A DNA stretch of 64,000 nt, taken from positions 1,282,501-1,346,500 of the forward strand of contig CP002098.1 in the NCBI GenBank assembly GCA_000145985.1. The letters are read 5' to 3'. Numbering within the stretch: the stretch's first letter is position 1; each line of letters starts with the position of its first letter. Both the position numbers and the translations under genes were made by a program. Below, piece after piece: positions 1 to 8,813 of the stretch. The DNA is from Ignisphaera aggregans DSM 17230 (GTDB lineage: Archaea; Thermoproteota; Thermoprotei_A; Sulfolobales; Ignisphaeraceae). Below the pieces are notes generated by a model. It was not told the origin of the DNA and did not search any database. It was given only the letters and a program-made list of their open reading frames with translations.

Positions 1-1440
<1,440 letters not shown>

Positions 1441-1556
1441 AGGGGTTTATGTAGTGCCCATCGGGAAGTAGATACTTCTTAAAGGTTCTTCCTATCTAAG
1501 TTTTTATTCCTCTTAGTTGCTCTCTATCTAAAGTACTGGATTGTTGGTGATAGGTT

Positions 1557-1859
1557 ATGGAGACTTCAGATATGGGTAAATCATCTACAGCTATAGAGAG
1601 ACAAAAGGATCAGAAGAGGGCGTGGATACAGAAGATGGTTAGAAGTGCTAAGCTTCATCATAAGCTATGTCCCTTCTATGATAGGAAGAAGAAGTTCTGC
1701 TTCCTTAGATTGGGAGAGAGGTGTCAACTTGATGGAAAGTTTGATAACTGTCCTATATTTATTGGATTTCTAGAAAGGAGATATGATGAAATTACTGCTG
1801 CTGGAAAGCCTCTACCTGTTGATTTTGAGGATCCTCTAGTACAGTTTGGTGTTACATAG
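1557..1859 (+). CDS. Small conserved Cys-rich protein (unknown function)
   Basis: A 100-residue protein starting at ATG 1557 behind a GGTGATAGG ribosome-binding site. The N-terminal half is basic. Residues about 40-70 hold four cysteines in the arrangement CPFY...FCFL...RCQ...CPIF, which could bind zinc or an iron-sulfur cluster. It is the first gene after the 23S rRNA and its stop is followed within 10 bases by argS, so the two are probably co-transcribed. A similar CxFY...C spacing occurs in the small protein at 22277. I do not recognise a function. Confidence 0.8.
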   Translation: METSDMGKSSTAIERQKDQKRAWIQKMVRSAKLHHKLCPFYDRKKKFCFLRLGERCQLDGKFDNCPIFIGFLERRYDEITAAGKPLPVDFEDPLVQFGVT

Positions 1860-1868
1860 GGTGTCTCT

Positions 1869-3791
1869 TTGCCTTCTCTATATAATCCTATGGAGATAGT
1901 GAGAAGGTGTATAGCTAGTGAAGTATCTAAGGATGTAGGGGTAGATATAGAGGCAGTTGAAAAAGCTATAACTATACCTAGAGAGGAGTTTGGAGATCTG
2001 TCAATAGTATTGTCTAAGATAGGAATAGATATAGCTCTTGAGAAAATACTAAATATGGTTAATAGATGTAGCTATGTTAAGAAATCTGATGGTGTGGGGA
2101 TATATGTAAATATGTTTTTAGATAGGACTAGATTTACAGAACTTGTATTCAACTCTATAGTTAGTGGAGAAGAAAACTACGGTATTTTTATAGATGATAA
2201 GCCTAGGAGAGTAGTAATAGAATATGTATCTGCAAATCCCATACATCCTCTACACATAGGTGCAGCTAGAAATGCTGTTTTAGGAGACTTCCTAGCGAGG
2301 ATACATAGAAAAACAGGTAATACTGTACAAACAAGATTCTATATAAATGATGTTGGTAGACAAGTAGCACTACTAGCGCTAGGCATAATGAAACTAGGAT
2401 CGATAGATATACCAAATGACGTTAAGCCTGATCACTGGCTAGGAACAGTATATGCAATAACAAATACAATTGCAGAGATATATACATTAAAGAAAAGACT
2501 TGAAAATACAGGTGATATAGAGAGAAAAGAACTTGTGAAAGAACTAGATCAACTACTAATAGACGCATCTAAGCTCAGGGAAATAGCTCCAGAAATATTT
2601 GATAAAATCTCTGAAGAACTTAAGAATATCGATATAGAGCAAGAGATATCAAAAATAATGAGAAGCTATGAGAGAGGAGAAGAATGGATAAAAAATATAA
2701 TTAGAAAAACTGTAGAGCTATGTATTAAAGGATTCAAGGAGACTCTATCAAGACTAGGAATAGAGATAGAGATATGGGATTGGGAAAGCGATCTTGTATG
2801 GAGTAAAGAAGTTGATAAACTAATAGATGAACTTAAGAAAAGACCAGAGACCATAGTACATAAAGGGGCATATGCATTAGACTTCACAGAGATTCTAAAG
2901 GATACTGAAATTAGGAGAAGGCTTAGAATTCCGGAAAATCTAGAGATACCTCCATTAATATTTCAGAGAAGCGATGGAACAACACTATATACAGTCAGAG
3001 ATATTGTGTATACACTTAAAAAGTTTAGAGAGTTCAATGCAGATCAGGTAATAAATGTAATAGCCTCAGAACAAACACTACCACAAGCACAAATCAGATT
3101 GGCTCTATATCTACTAGGGTATAGAAAAGAGGCTGAAAACCTTCTACACTATAGTTATGAGATAGTCAATGTAGAAGGTATGAAGATGAGTTCGCGTAGA
3201 GGAAGGATAATAACATTGGATAGCATTATTGAAGAAGCCAAAATTAGAGCATTAGCAGAGCTTGAGAAGAGAGGTAATAGATCAGAGGAACTAGCTGAGA
3301 AGATAGGTATAGCAGCAATAAAGTTCTATTTACTCTCAGTAACACCTTCAAGACCAGTGAAATTTGCTTGGGAATCTGTACTAAATTTTGAAAGGAATTC
3401 TGCTCCATATCTACTCTACACATATGCAAGAGTAGAAGGGATATTTAGAAAGGCTAGGGAAAAGGGAATAGAACTAAATTGGAAGGAACTACTAAGCCAA
3501 GCAGATTTAGGATTTGCAGAAAACCATTCAAGGAGATGGAGACTTATTAAATACATTGCAGAGTATCCAGATATATTTAAGAAGACATATCTAGAACTAG
3601 ATCCATCAATACTAGCAACATATATCCTCAGATTAGCAGATGAATTTAATTCATGGTATGATGAAGAGCCTATAGTTCTTGAGCAGGATCCAAGGGTAAG
3701 AGCATCAAAACTCTTACTAGTATATAGCATAAGAACTGTGTTAAGAAATGCACTTGAGATACTAGGTATAGAGGTTGTAGAGAGGTTATAG
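1869..3791 (+). CDS. argS: Arginyl-tRNA synthetase
   Basis: A 640-residue class I aminoacyl-tRNA synthetase that charges tRNA-Arg. The HIGH-type signature appears as SANPIHPLHIGAARNAV around residue 121-137. The KMSS signature appears as GMKMSSRRG around residue 437. The C-terminal part has the helical DALR-type anticodon-binding features, with a run of Tyr/Arg such as SAPYLLYTYARVEGIF. The start is a TTG at 1869 preceded at 5 bases by GGTG (1860-1863). Length fits archaeal ArgRS. The next small gene begins 3 bases after its stop. Confidence 0.97.
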   Translation: MPSLYNPMEIVRRCIASEVSKDVGVDIEAVEKAITIPREEFGDLSIVLSKIGIDIALEKILNMVNRCSYVKKSDGVGIYVNMFLDRTRFTELVFNSIVSGEENYGIFIDDKPRRVVIEYVSANPIHPLHIGAARNAVLGDFLARIHRKTGNTVQTRFYINDVGRQVALLALGIMKLGSIDIPNDVKPDHWLGTVYAITNTIAEIYTLKKRLENTGDIERKELVKELDQLLIDASKLREIAPEIFDKISEELKNIDIEQEISKIMRSYERGEEWIKNIIRKTVELCIKGFKETLSRLGIEIEIWDWESDLVWSKEVDKLIDELKKRPETIVHKGAYALDFTEILKDTEIRRRLRIPENLEIPPLIFQRSDGTTLYTVRDIVYTLKKFREFNADQVINVIASEQTLPQAQIRLALYLLGYRKEAENLLHYSYEIVNVEGMKMSSRRGRIITLDSIIEEAKIRALAELEKRGNRSEELAEKIGIAAIKFYLLSVTPSRPVKFAWESVLNFERNSAPYLLYTYARVEGIFRKAREKGIELNWKELLSQADLGFAENHSRRWRLIKYIAEYPDIFKKTYLELDPSILATYILRLADEFNSWYDEEPIVLEQDPRVRASKLLLVYSIRTVLRNALEILGIEVVERL

Positions 3792-3793
3792 AT

Positions 3794-4051
3794 ATGGAAA
3801 GACAATGTAAATATATAGTAGAATTGATAGATATAGAGGGATACGCAATGATAGGAATGATAAAAGATTTAAGAATAGCTCAATGCAAAGGTGGTGCATA
3901 TATAGAGACAACGCTCAGTAATAATGAAAAACTATGCACTAGATGTATGGATGCCAAGACCATAGAATTAAGTAGAAAAGTTATAGACTTTTATGCAACA
4001 CTAAATAGAAAAGGGATGATGATTGGTATTACCACTGAGTCTATACAATGA
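3794..4051 (+). CDS. Small conserved hypothetical protein with three Cys
   Basis: An 85-residue protein starting with ATG 3 bases after argS, so it is almost certainly translated from the same message. Cysteines fall at the start and in LCTRCMD near the middle, so metal binding is possible. I do not recognise the family. Its 3' end overlaps a candidate C/D-box sRNA whose C' box spans the stop codon (4010-4075), so the last codons may be constrained by the RNA rather than by the protein. Confidence 0.65.
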   Translation: MERQCKYIVELIDIEGYAMIGMIKDLRIAQCKGGAYIETTLSNNEKLCTRCMDAKTIELSRKVIDFYATLNRKGMMIGITTESIQ

Positions 4052-4075
4052 AGAGGACACCAGATCTGACTCTAG
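4010..4075 (+). ncRNA. Candidate C/D-box guide sRNA (16S 530-loop guide)
   Basis: Seen: box C ATGATGA 4016-4022, 12-nt guide 4023-4034, box D' CTGA 4035-4038, 9-nt spacer, box C' ATGAAGA 4048-4054, 11-nt guide 4055-4065, box D CTGA 4066-4069. The bases before C (GGG) can pair with those after D (CTC). The D' guide TTGGTATTACCA is complementary to GGUAAUACCA, the near-universal 16S 530-loop sequence, which would place the modified base at the A equivalent to E. coli A532. The D guide matches 8 bases of the 23S in this window (1181-1188). It overlaps the stop codon of the 85-residue gene. Confidence 0.7.
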
Positions 4076-4140
4076 ATAGATAGATTTTTAAACTCTGAAA
4101 AAACAATTTAACGGCACAAAATATTTGGTGATATAATCAA

Positions 4141-4428
4141 ATGCAGTTTTGCCCAAGATGTGGAGGTTTATTAATGCCTATAAAGAAAGATGATGGTACA
4201 ACAATACTTAGATGTACGAAGTGCGGATACGAATTACAGCCACAAACAACAGAGTATAGAATAGCTAAAGCAGGAGGATCCAATAGAGTTCAAACAACAT
4301 CTGTTGTAACAGAGGGTAAGAAGATAGGTAGGAAAAAAGAGGAACTAGAACAGGAGAAGGAAGAGTATTATAAAGAGCTATTCTTAGAGCTACTCCATGA
4401 GGAGGAGTATGGCGGTGAAGAAACATAG
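4141..4428 (+). CDS. TFS/RPB9-type N-terminal zinc-ribbon protein lacking the TFIIS ribbon
   Basis: A 95-residue protein beginning with a zinc ribbon, FCPRCGGLL...LRCTKCGYEL, typical of the N-terminus of archaeal TFS (RpoM) and eukaryotic RPB9/RPC11. Archaeal TFS normally continues into a second ribbon with the acidic DE hairpin that stimulates RNA cleavage. Here that domain is absent and the C-terminus is a charged Lys/Glu-rich helix (residues about 60-95). It may be a divergent TFS paralogue or a stand-alone RPB9-like ribbon. GGTGAT lies about 9 bases before the ATG. Confidence 0.75.
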   Translation: MQFCPRCGGLLMPIKKDDGTTILRCTKCGYELQPQTTEYRIAKAGGSNRVQTTSVVTEGKKIGRKKEELEQEKEEYYKELFLELLHEEEYGGEET

Positions 4429-4436
4429 AGAAAGTA

Positions 4437-5294
4437 GTGGGAAGCATTAAAAGAGTTGAAGAAGAATCAGAGAAGATATATAGAGTTCTATATAATGAGC
4501 TCAGTAAAGCAAACAATATCGCTATACTAAGTTGCGGAAATAGTAAGGGATTGGCACAACATCTATTTACAATACTTAAAATAGCTAAGACAAATATGAG
4601 TGTCTTTTTTCTTGATGCTGATTATGCATATAACATTCTTTTACCATATATTGGAGAAGAAATAGATGTAGCAATTCTATTTACAGATACAAAAAGTAGT
4701 AAGTGTCTTTTTCGTATATACCAATCACTATTATTAAGTGGAATAAAAACAATAGCTCTAGTTCATAGAATATTATCTGAAGAGGAAAGGAACATAATTA
4801 AGAGATATGATGAATATATAACTGTAGTGGAAATAGATAGAGATATCTATAGAATTTCTATTCTGCATGCAAACCTGAGACTAGGTTTAGCACTAAGCAA
4901 AGGGTCCTCCGCTAGAATAGAGCGTATAGCTAGGGAACTAGAGGTAGCATCTATTGTAGAAGAATTATCTAAGAGATACTATAGAGAGATAAATGAGCTG
5001 GAGAGGTGTAGAACAATACTATATACAAAATCTCTACAATCAGTAGGTGAAGAACTGAGTGAGATGGGTTTCAATTCAATTGAGCTTCCATTAATGAAAA
5101 ATATAGACACAATCCAAAAACCTGTATTAATGATATATACAACTGTTGAGGAGCACATAGTTAATGAACTACTAATGGAATTCATGAGAAAGGGTATCAG
5201 CAAAGAAGATATCCTTAGTATCAGAATTAATACAGATCCATTTACAGCACCAATATATGGACACATATTGCTACTTCTATATAGCTATAAATAG
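4437..5294 (+). CDS. SIS-like (sugar-isomerase fold) protein, function unknown
   Basis: A 285-residue protein starting with GTG 8 bases after the zinc-ribbon gene. The first half looks like a SIS fold: a strand plus glycine-containing turn (IAILSCGNSKGLAQHL, near residue 28), then VFFLDADYAY and a second strand-helix unit DVAILFTDTKSSKCLFR followed by KTIALVHR. This resembles the phosphosugar-binding topology of GlmS/GutQ isomerase domains, but the usual Ser/Thr-rich phosphate loop is only partly kept. The C-terminal half has no feature I recognise. It could be a SIS-type regulator or a degenerate relative. Confidence 0.55.
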   Translation: MGSIKRVEEESEKIYRVLYNELSKANNIAILSCGNSKGLAQHLFTILKIAKTNMSVFFLDADYAYNILLPYIGEEIDVAILFTDTKSSKCLFRIYQSLLLSGIKTIALVHRILSEEERNIIKRYDEYITVVEIDRDIYRISILHANLRLGLALSKGSSARIERIARELEVASIVEELSKRYYREINELERCRTILYTKSLQSVGEELSEMGFNSIELPLMKNIDTIQKPVLMIYTTVEEHIVNELLMEFMRKGISKEDILSIRINTDPFTAPIYGHILLLLYSYK

Positions 5295-5357
5295 ATATGT
5301 ACATGATAAGCTTATAGCCTCCAGTTTAACAGAAATACTATTAGTGGGTCAAAAAGC

Positions 5358-5430
5358 GCCGGGGTAGCTCAGCTGGTAGAGCGCGGGGCTGTTAACCCCG
5401 TGGTCGGAGGTTCGAATCCTCCCCCCGGCG
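5358..5430 (+). tRNA. tRNA-Asn (anticodon GTT)
   Basis: A cloverleaf folds cleanly: acceptor GCCGGGG/CCCCGGC, D arm GCTC...GAGC, anticodon stem CGGGG/CCCCG around loop CTGTTAA (GTT anticodon), T arm GGAGG TTCGAAT CCTCC, discriminator G. There is no intron. No CCA is encoded after the discriminator, unlike the other three tRNAs in the window. A TATA-like ATAAGCTTATA lies at about 5306-5316, upstream. Confidence 0.97.
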
Positions 5431-5441
5431 CTATACAATAC

Positions 5442-5500
5442 TTAATATGATGAGGCTCGAAAGGGTTGAATAGTGATAGACTCGCGCAGGACTGATAGCT
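5442..5500 (+). ncRNA. Candidate C/D-box guide sRNA between tRNA-Asn and ubiX
   Basis: Seen: box C ATGATGA 5447-5453, guide GGCTCGAAAGGG 5454-5465, a degenerate D' (TTGA) 5466-5469, C'-like AGTGATA 5472-5478, guide GACTCGCGCAGGA 5479-5491, box D CTGA 5492-5495. The internal boxes are imperfect, which is common in archaeal sRNAs. It starts about 12 bases after tRNA-Asn, so co-transcription with the tRNA is possible. I found no convincing match of either guide to the 23S part in this window. Confidence 0.5.
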
Positions 5501-5513
5501 ATAGTGATGCCTC

Positions 5514-6134
5514 ATGAAGATATTGCTGGGGGTTACAGGTGCAAGTGGATGTGTAGTTGCATTAAGATTAGCGGAGGTTCTTAGGAAATATGGATTTAAT
5601 GTCATTGGGATATATACAAGATCTTCACTTATTGTTGCAGATACCGAATGTGTTTCTGCTAATTGGTTTATAGATAAACTTAGAGGATATGTGGATGAAC
5701 TTTATAGTGAGGACGATATAAAAGCTCCTATAGCAAGTAGTAGCAATATACTTGATGCATATATAATTGCTCCAGCATCAATAAAAACTATGGCGTTAAT
5801 CATTAACGGTATAGCCTCTAATTTACTAGTAAGAGCTATACTCAATGGTCTTAGAATGAGAAAACCTGTAGTTGCAGTTGTAAGAGAATCACCATTAGGA
5901 GAAATAGAACTTGAAATACTTTATAAGGCCTCTAAAAAAGGTATAACCATTGTACCAGCAGTAGTAGGTTTCTATACATATCCTCAACATATAGGTGATA
6001 TAGTAGATTTTATTGTTGGAAAAACTCTTGATGTTCTTGGAATACAAAACGATTTATATAGAAGATGGAGAGGTGCTAAAGATCCTCGATACCTAGATCC
6101 TTGCGAATACCTCTACGGCTCAGCAAAGACTTAA
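5514..6134 (+). CDS. ubiX: Flavin prenyltransferase, UbiX/Pad1 family
   Basis: A 206-residue flavoprotein of the UbiX family, which joins dimethylallyl phosphate to reduced FMN to make the prenylated flavin used by UbiD-type decarboxylases. It opens with the FMN-binding GVTGASG loop (residues 6-12), and has the family's YTRSS, IIAPASIKTMALI and KPVVAVVRESPLGEIELE segments in the usual order and spacing. Length is normal for the family. No ubiD lies in the window, so the partner must be elsewhere. The last 59 bases overlap the convergent gene at 6076-6564. Confidence 0.93.
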   Translation: MKILLGVTGASGCVVALRLAEVLRKYGFNVIGIYTRSSLIVADTECVSANWFIDKLRGYVDELYSEDDIKAPIASSSNILDAYIIAPASIKTMALIINGIASNLLVRAILNGLRMRKPVVAVVRESPLGEIELEILYKASKKGITIVPAVVGFYTYPQHIGDIVDFIVGKTLDVLGIQNDLYRRWRGAKDPRYLDPCEYLYGSAKT

Positions 6135-6564
6135 GATTCTTTCTATTATCCTCCTTCTCTAACTCCTTTAAAAACTCATCTTCACTCTTTTCAACAGTCT
6201 TTATTGCTGCAAGACACTTTCCATTTGGTAGTAGATATCTAGTTGCACAAGAGGCATACTGACATTTATATCCTATACATGTATCATTTACCCAATTACA
6301 GTATGCTACAGGTTTTCCATTAACTAGCTTTATCACTAAAGCTTTCTTTCCACATCTAAATAATGGGCATGTTGGAGTACACATATCCCCTATAGGTTTA
6401 GGTATAGCTTCCACATACTCTCTTCGTTCAGCATATCTACTCTCCTCCTTTTTTGGCTGTGGTCTATATCCTTCTCTATGACGAAAACGTTCATCTCTAT
6501 GAGTATGAGATCTAAAGCTTCTAGAAGATCTATTTCTCTCCTCTCGATCCAATAAACCCACCAC
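6076..6564 (-). CDS. Conserved Cys-rich protein with a charged N-terminus
   Basis: A 162-residue protein starting at GTG 6564. Residues 1-50 are a low-complexity Arg/Ser/Glu-rich tail, probably disordered and perhaps nucleic-acid binding. Residues 60-115 carry eight cysteines in MCTPTCPLFRCGKKAL, YCNWVNDTCIGYKCQYASC and GKCLAA, suggesting two metal sites. It is the last gene of the minus-strand glyS-endA run and overlaps ubiX tail to tail. No function recognised. The N-terminal tail could instead be untranslated if a later start is used. Confidence 0.7.
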   Translation of the reverse strand: MVGLLDREERNRSSRSFRSHTHRDERFRHREGYRPQPKKEESRYAERREYVEAIPKPIGDMCTPTCPLFRCGKKALVIKLVNGKPVAYCNWVNDTCIGYKCQYASCATRYLLPNGKCLAAIKTVEKSEDEFLKELEKEDNRKNLKSLLSRRGIRKDLGIEDL

Positions 6565-6612
6565 AGTTTGTTACATACCACATAATTCAGAGCCACATAT
6601 TCTAAAACTAGG

Positions 6613-7170
6613 TTAGAGCTTAATCCACTTAAAAACTAGAAAGGTTATATCACCTCTGTCACTAGCTATAGCCAATACAGACTTCTTTCTTACACTATGG
6701 CTAACTCTACCAAGTCTAACAATATCTATGGGGGTAAGATCAGCATTTTCATCAATTACTGTTACTACATAGGGTGCATGTTCAAGTCCAGGACCAAGCT
6801 CATATACACTAAAATCAGTTCCAAACTTAATACCACTCCTAACTATATATCCTCTATCCCTCAAATACTCATACACTCTATATCTTAGCCAAAGCCTTCT
6901 ATCCATATGTTTAAGTTTTTCAAGTAACTCCTGACACCTTAGATTTAGATTAAGATCGGCAATATTTTTTCTACATAGATATATTGAATCATATGTAGAT
7001 AAAATGAATGGCGATACATATTCTTGCATAGGACTAGGCTTTGAAATACCAATGGGCTTCCCTAGAAAGGATTTAAAGAGTTTATTACCAATAGAATGAT
7101 CTCTCAGTAATATTCTCTGACCCATAATAACTGATTTACTATTCAAATTTGTTTCATTATTTGAAGACAT
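6613..7170 (-). CDS. endA: tRNA-splicing endonuclease, catalytic subunit
   Basis: A 185-residue EndA-family nuclease that cuts bulge-helix-bulge motifs in intron-containing tRNA and rRNA precursors. The C-terminal catalytic domain shows the family triad in order: Tyr in FSVYELGPG, His in EHAPYVV and Lys in SHSVRKKSVLA. The start at 7170 is supported by GGAGG seven bases upstream, inside the end of the preceding gene (28-base overlap). Crenarchaeal EndA usually works with a second, structural subunit; none is seen here. Confidence 0.92.
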   Translation of the reverse strand: MSSNNETNLNSKSVIMGQRILLRDHSIGNKLFKSFLGKPIGISKPSPMQEYVSPFILSTYDSIYLCRKNIADLNLNLRCQELLEKLKHMDRRLWLRYRVYEYLRDRGYIVRSGIKFGTDFSVYELGPGLEHAPYVVTVIDENADLTPIDIVRLGRVSHSVRKKSVLAIASDRGDITFLVFKWIKL

Positions 7171-7826
7171 TGCAAATCCTCCAATATATTAGTAGAACTT
7201 CTAATAATAAATCTAAGTTCTTGGGCGATTAACGCTATTATCTGTACTAAATTCCTATCTTCTCCACTAAGTATATCTGGAAATAGTCCTTCAAAGATAT
7301 CTCTAATTTCATTCAATGTTTTGATACCTCTATCACTAATTTCTAAGAATTTTGATGGAGCTCCGATAAGCATCTTAAGTAGTTCTGCATAATCATTTAA
7401 TAGATTTGAGAGGAGCATCATGATCTTCTGTAGATATAGAATAGAGCTCTCCTTCACAACCGCATTTTGTTTGATGATAGCAGATATTGCAGTGGTAACT
7501 ATGTAGAGAGATTCTAGAATATTTATAGTTTCATTTATGATTTCCAGATAGTATTTAGAGTTCTGTAGACCTATAGAGATCCTCGCTAAATATAGCTTTG
7601 TCCTTCTATTGTCTTCACAAATCTCTCTATAGAGGGCTAGGAGCCGTGGAACCTTAAGTTTTGCACTCTCAAACATATCATTGAATATGTCATCTAGAAT
7701 ACTATTAATATCTCTCACCATATTCGATAGCTTAAGAATAATATTTCTTAGCTGTTCAACTAAATTCTCCTCAGCTAGAGAGAGCTCAATACGTGTCTGT
7801 CTAGGCTCTAGCACATCACTTGTCAT
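7143..7826 (-). CDS. All-helical protein, unknown function
   Basis: A 227-residue protein that appears almost entirely alpha-helical, with Leu/Ile heptads throughout (for example LAEENLVEQLRNIILKLSN). It has no signal peptide, transmembrane segment or Cys motif. Its 3' end carries the ribosome-binding site and start of endA, which implies coupled translation. It sits third in the run glyS - beta-barrel protein - helical protein - this gene - endA. PhoU-like or coiled-coil scaffold folds are possible, but I cannot name a family. Confidence 0.7.
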   Translation of the reverse strand: MTSDVLEPRQTRIELSLAEENLVEQLRNIILKLSNMVRDINSILDDIFNDMFESAKLKVPRLLALYREICEDNRRTKLYLARISIGLQNSKYYLEIINETINILESLYIVTTAISAIIKQNAVVKESSILYLQKIMMLLSNLLNDYAELLKMLIGAPSKFLEISDRGIKTLNEIRDIFEGLFPDILSGEDRNLVQIIALIAQELRFIIRSSTNILEDLQCLQIMKQI

Positions 7827-7899
7827 CTATATACAACCCTAAAACAATGTATTTTTCTCAGCGTATAAATACTTTCTGTTTTCTTTCTCTATATAATAA

Positions 7900-8355
7900 T
7901 CATCTGCTAGATATAGTAGAATTTATGTTTAGGGCTATATGCTCGATTCTCAATATTCTTTTGAATTGATCATCTAAACTTATTGTCAGTCCTATACCTT
8001 CTAAGAAATGCTCATCAATAGAGCTCCAAACATCTTTTTCTTCAGCAATAGATACTGTCGCTATATAGAATGTCAGTATATCTAGCCTTTCACCAATATC
8101 TTCTGTTAAAAAACTATTAGCTGTATTAATAAGTGATTCTAGCTTCATCAATATCTTCTCGAGCTTTATAGAAAGCAACATTAGCCTTCTAATCATTCTA
8201 GCAATATTTCTTCTTGTTTCTTCATCCTCTATTTTCTTTGGAATTGAACGACATTTTCTGATATACATACTATGTCTATGAATAATATCTTCAAGTTCTT
8301 TAATCATTACTTCTATATTCTGAGTCTCCAAATCTATACAGCCCTTATGGTACAT
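7900..8355 (-). CDS. Small helical protein, unknown function
   Basis: A 151-residue, mostly helical protein with Arg/Leu-rich amphipathic helices (such as RRNIARMIRRLMLLSIKLEK). It overlaps the 3' end of the upstream gene by 22 bases if the ATG at 8355 is used. A TTG at 8331 with AAGGG about 9 bases upstream is an equally good start and would shorten the protein by 8 residues. It resembles the following 227-residue protein only in being helical. Function unknown. Confidence 0.65.
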   Translation of the reverse strand: MYHKGCIDLETQNIEVMIKELEDIIHRHSMYIRKCRSIPKKIEDEETRRNIARMIRRLMLLSIKLEKILMKLESLINTANSFLTEDIGERLDILTFYIATVSIAEEKDVWSSIDEHFLEGIGLTISLDDQFKRILRIEHIALNINSTISSR

Positions 8356-8732
8356 ATACTGTTATCAGAGATTCCAAATCTTTTTGCTGGTTCTGGATTG
8401 ATATACACTGCATCAGAAGGAATTGAATCAGATATCACTGCCTTTAACCTAAATCTCTTTTTACCTGTTACACTAATCTCTACGTACTCCCTAATCCCTA
8501 GCTCTCTTGCAAGAGATGAAGATATCTTTGCCTCATCTGTTTTTACGCTTTGATCATATCTTAACCTTATTCTTTTCTCCCTACTCCCCTGCTTCTGTTT
8601 TGAAAATAACGTTGCTGGTGGTGGGATGACAGACAATAGCTTCTTTATATCTACCTTCTCTTGTTTTTCAATACTTTCTGTAGTGTTATCTGAAGACATA
8701 TTTTCTTCACTTTGACCTACATTTTCATTCAT
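8334..8732 (-). CDS. Stand-alone double-psi beta-barrel-like protein
   Basis: The protein is 132 residues long if started at ATG 8732, which has GGTG six bases upstream; an upstream ATG at 8765 lacks such a site. The N-terminal 55 residues are polar and probably disordered. The C-terminal 75 residues end in VYINPEPAKRFGISDNSIC, close to the 'NPEDAxxLGIxdGdxV' signature of double-psi beta-barrels found in molybdopterin enzymes and in the N-domain of Cdc48/VAT ATPases. No ATPase or molybdoenzyme domain is attached. Its neighbours suggest a role with the two helical proteins. Confidence 0.6.
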   Translation of the reverse strand: MNENVGQSEENMSSDNTTESIEKQEKVDIKKLLSVIPPPATLFSKQKQGSREKRIRLRYDQSVKTDEAKISSSLARELGIREYVEISVTGKKRFRLKAVISDSIPSDAVYINPEPAKRFGISDNSICTIRAV

Positions 8733-8813
8733 AATATGCACCAGATACTTCAAAATATACTTCATGTTTTTGGAGAAAATAAATATATGGTCTATATAAT
8801 AGGCTTTATCCTA

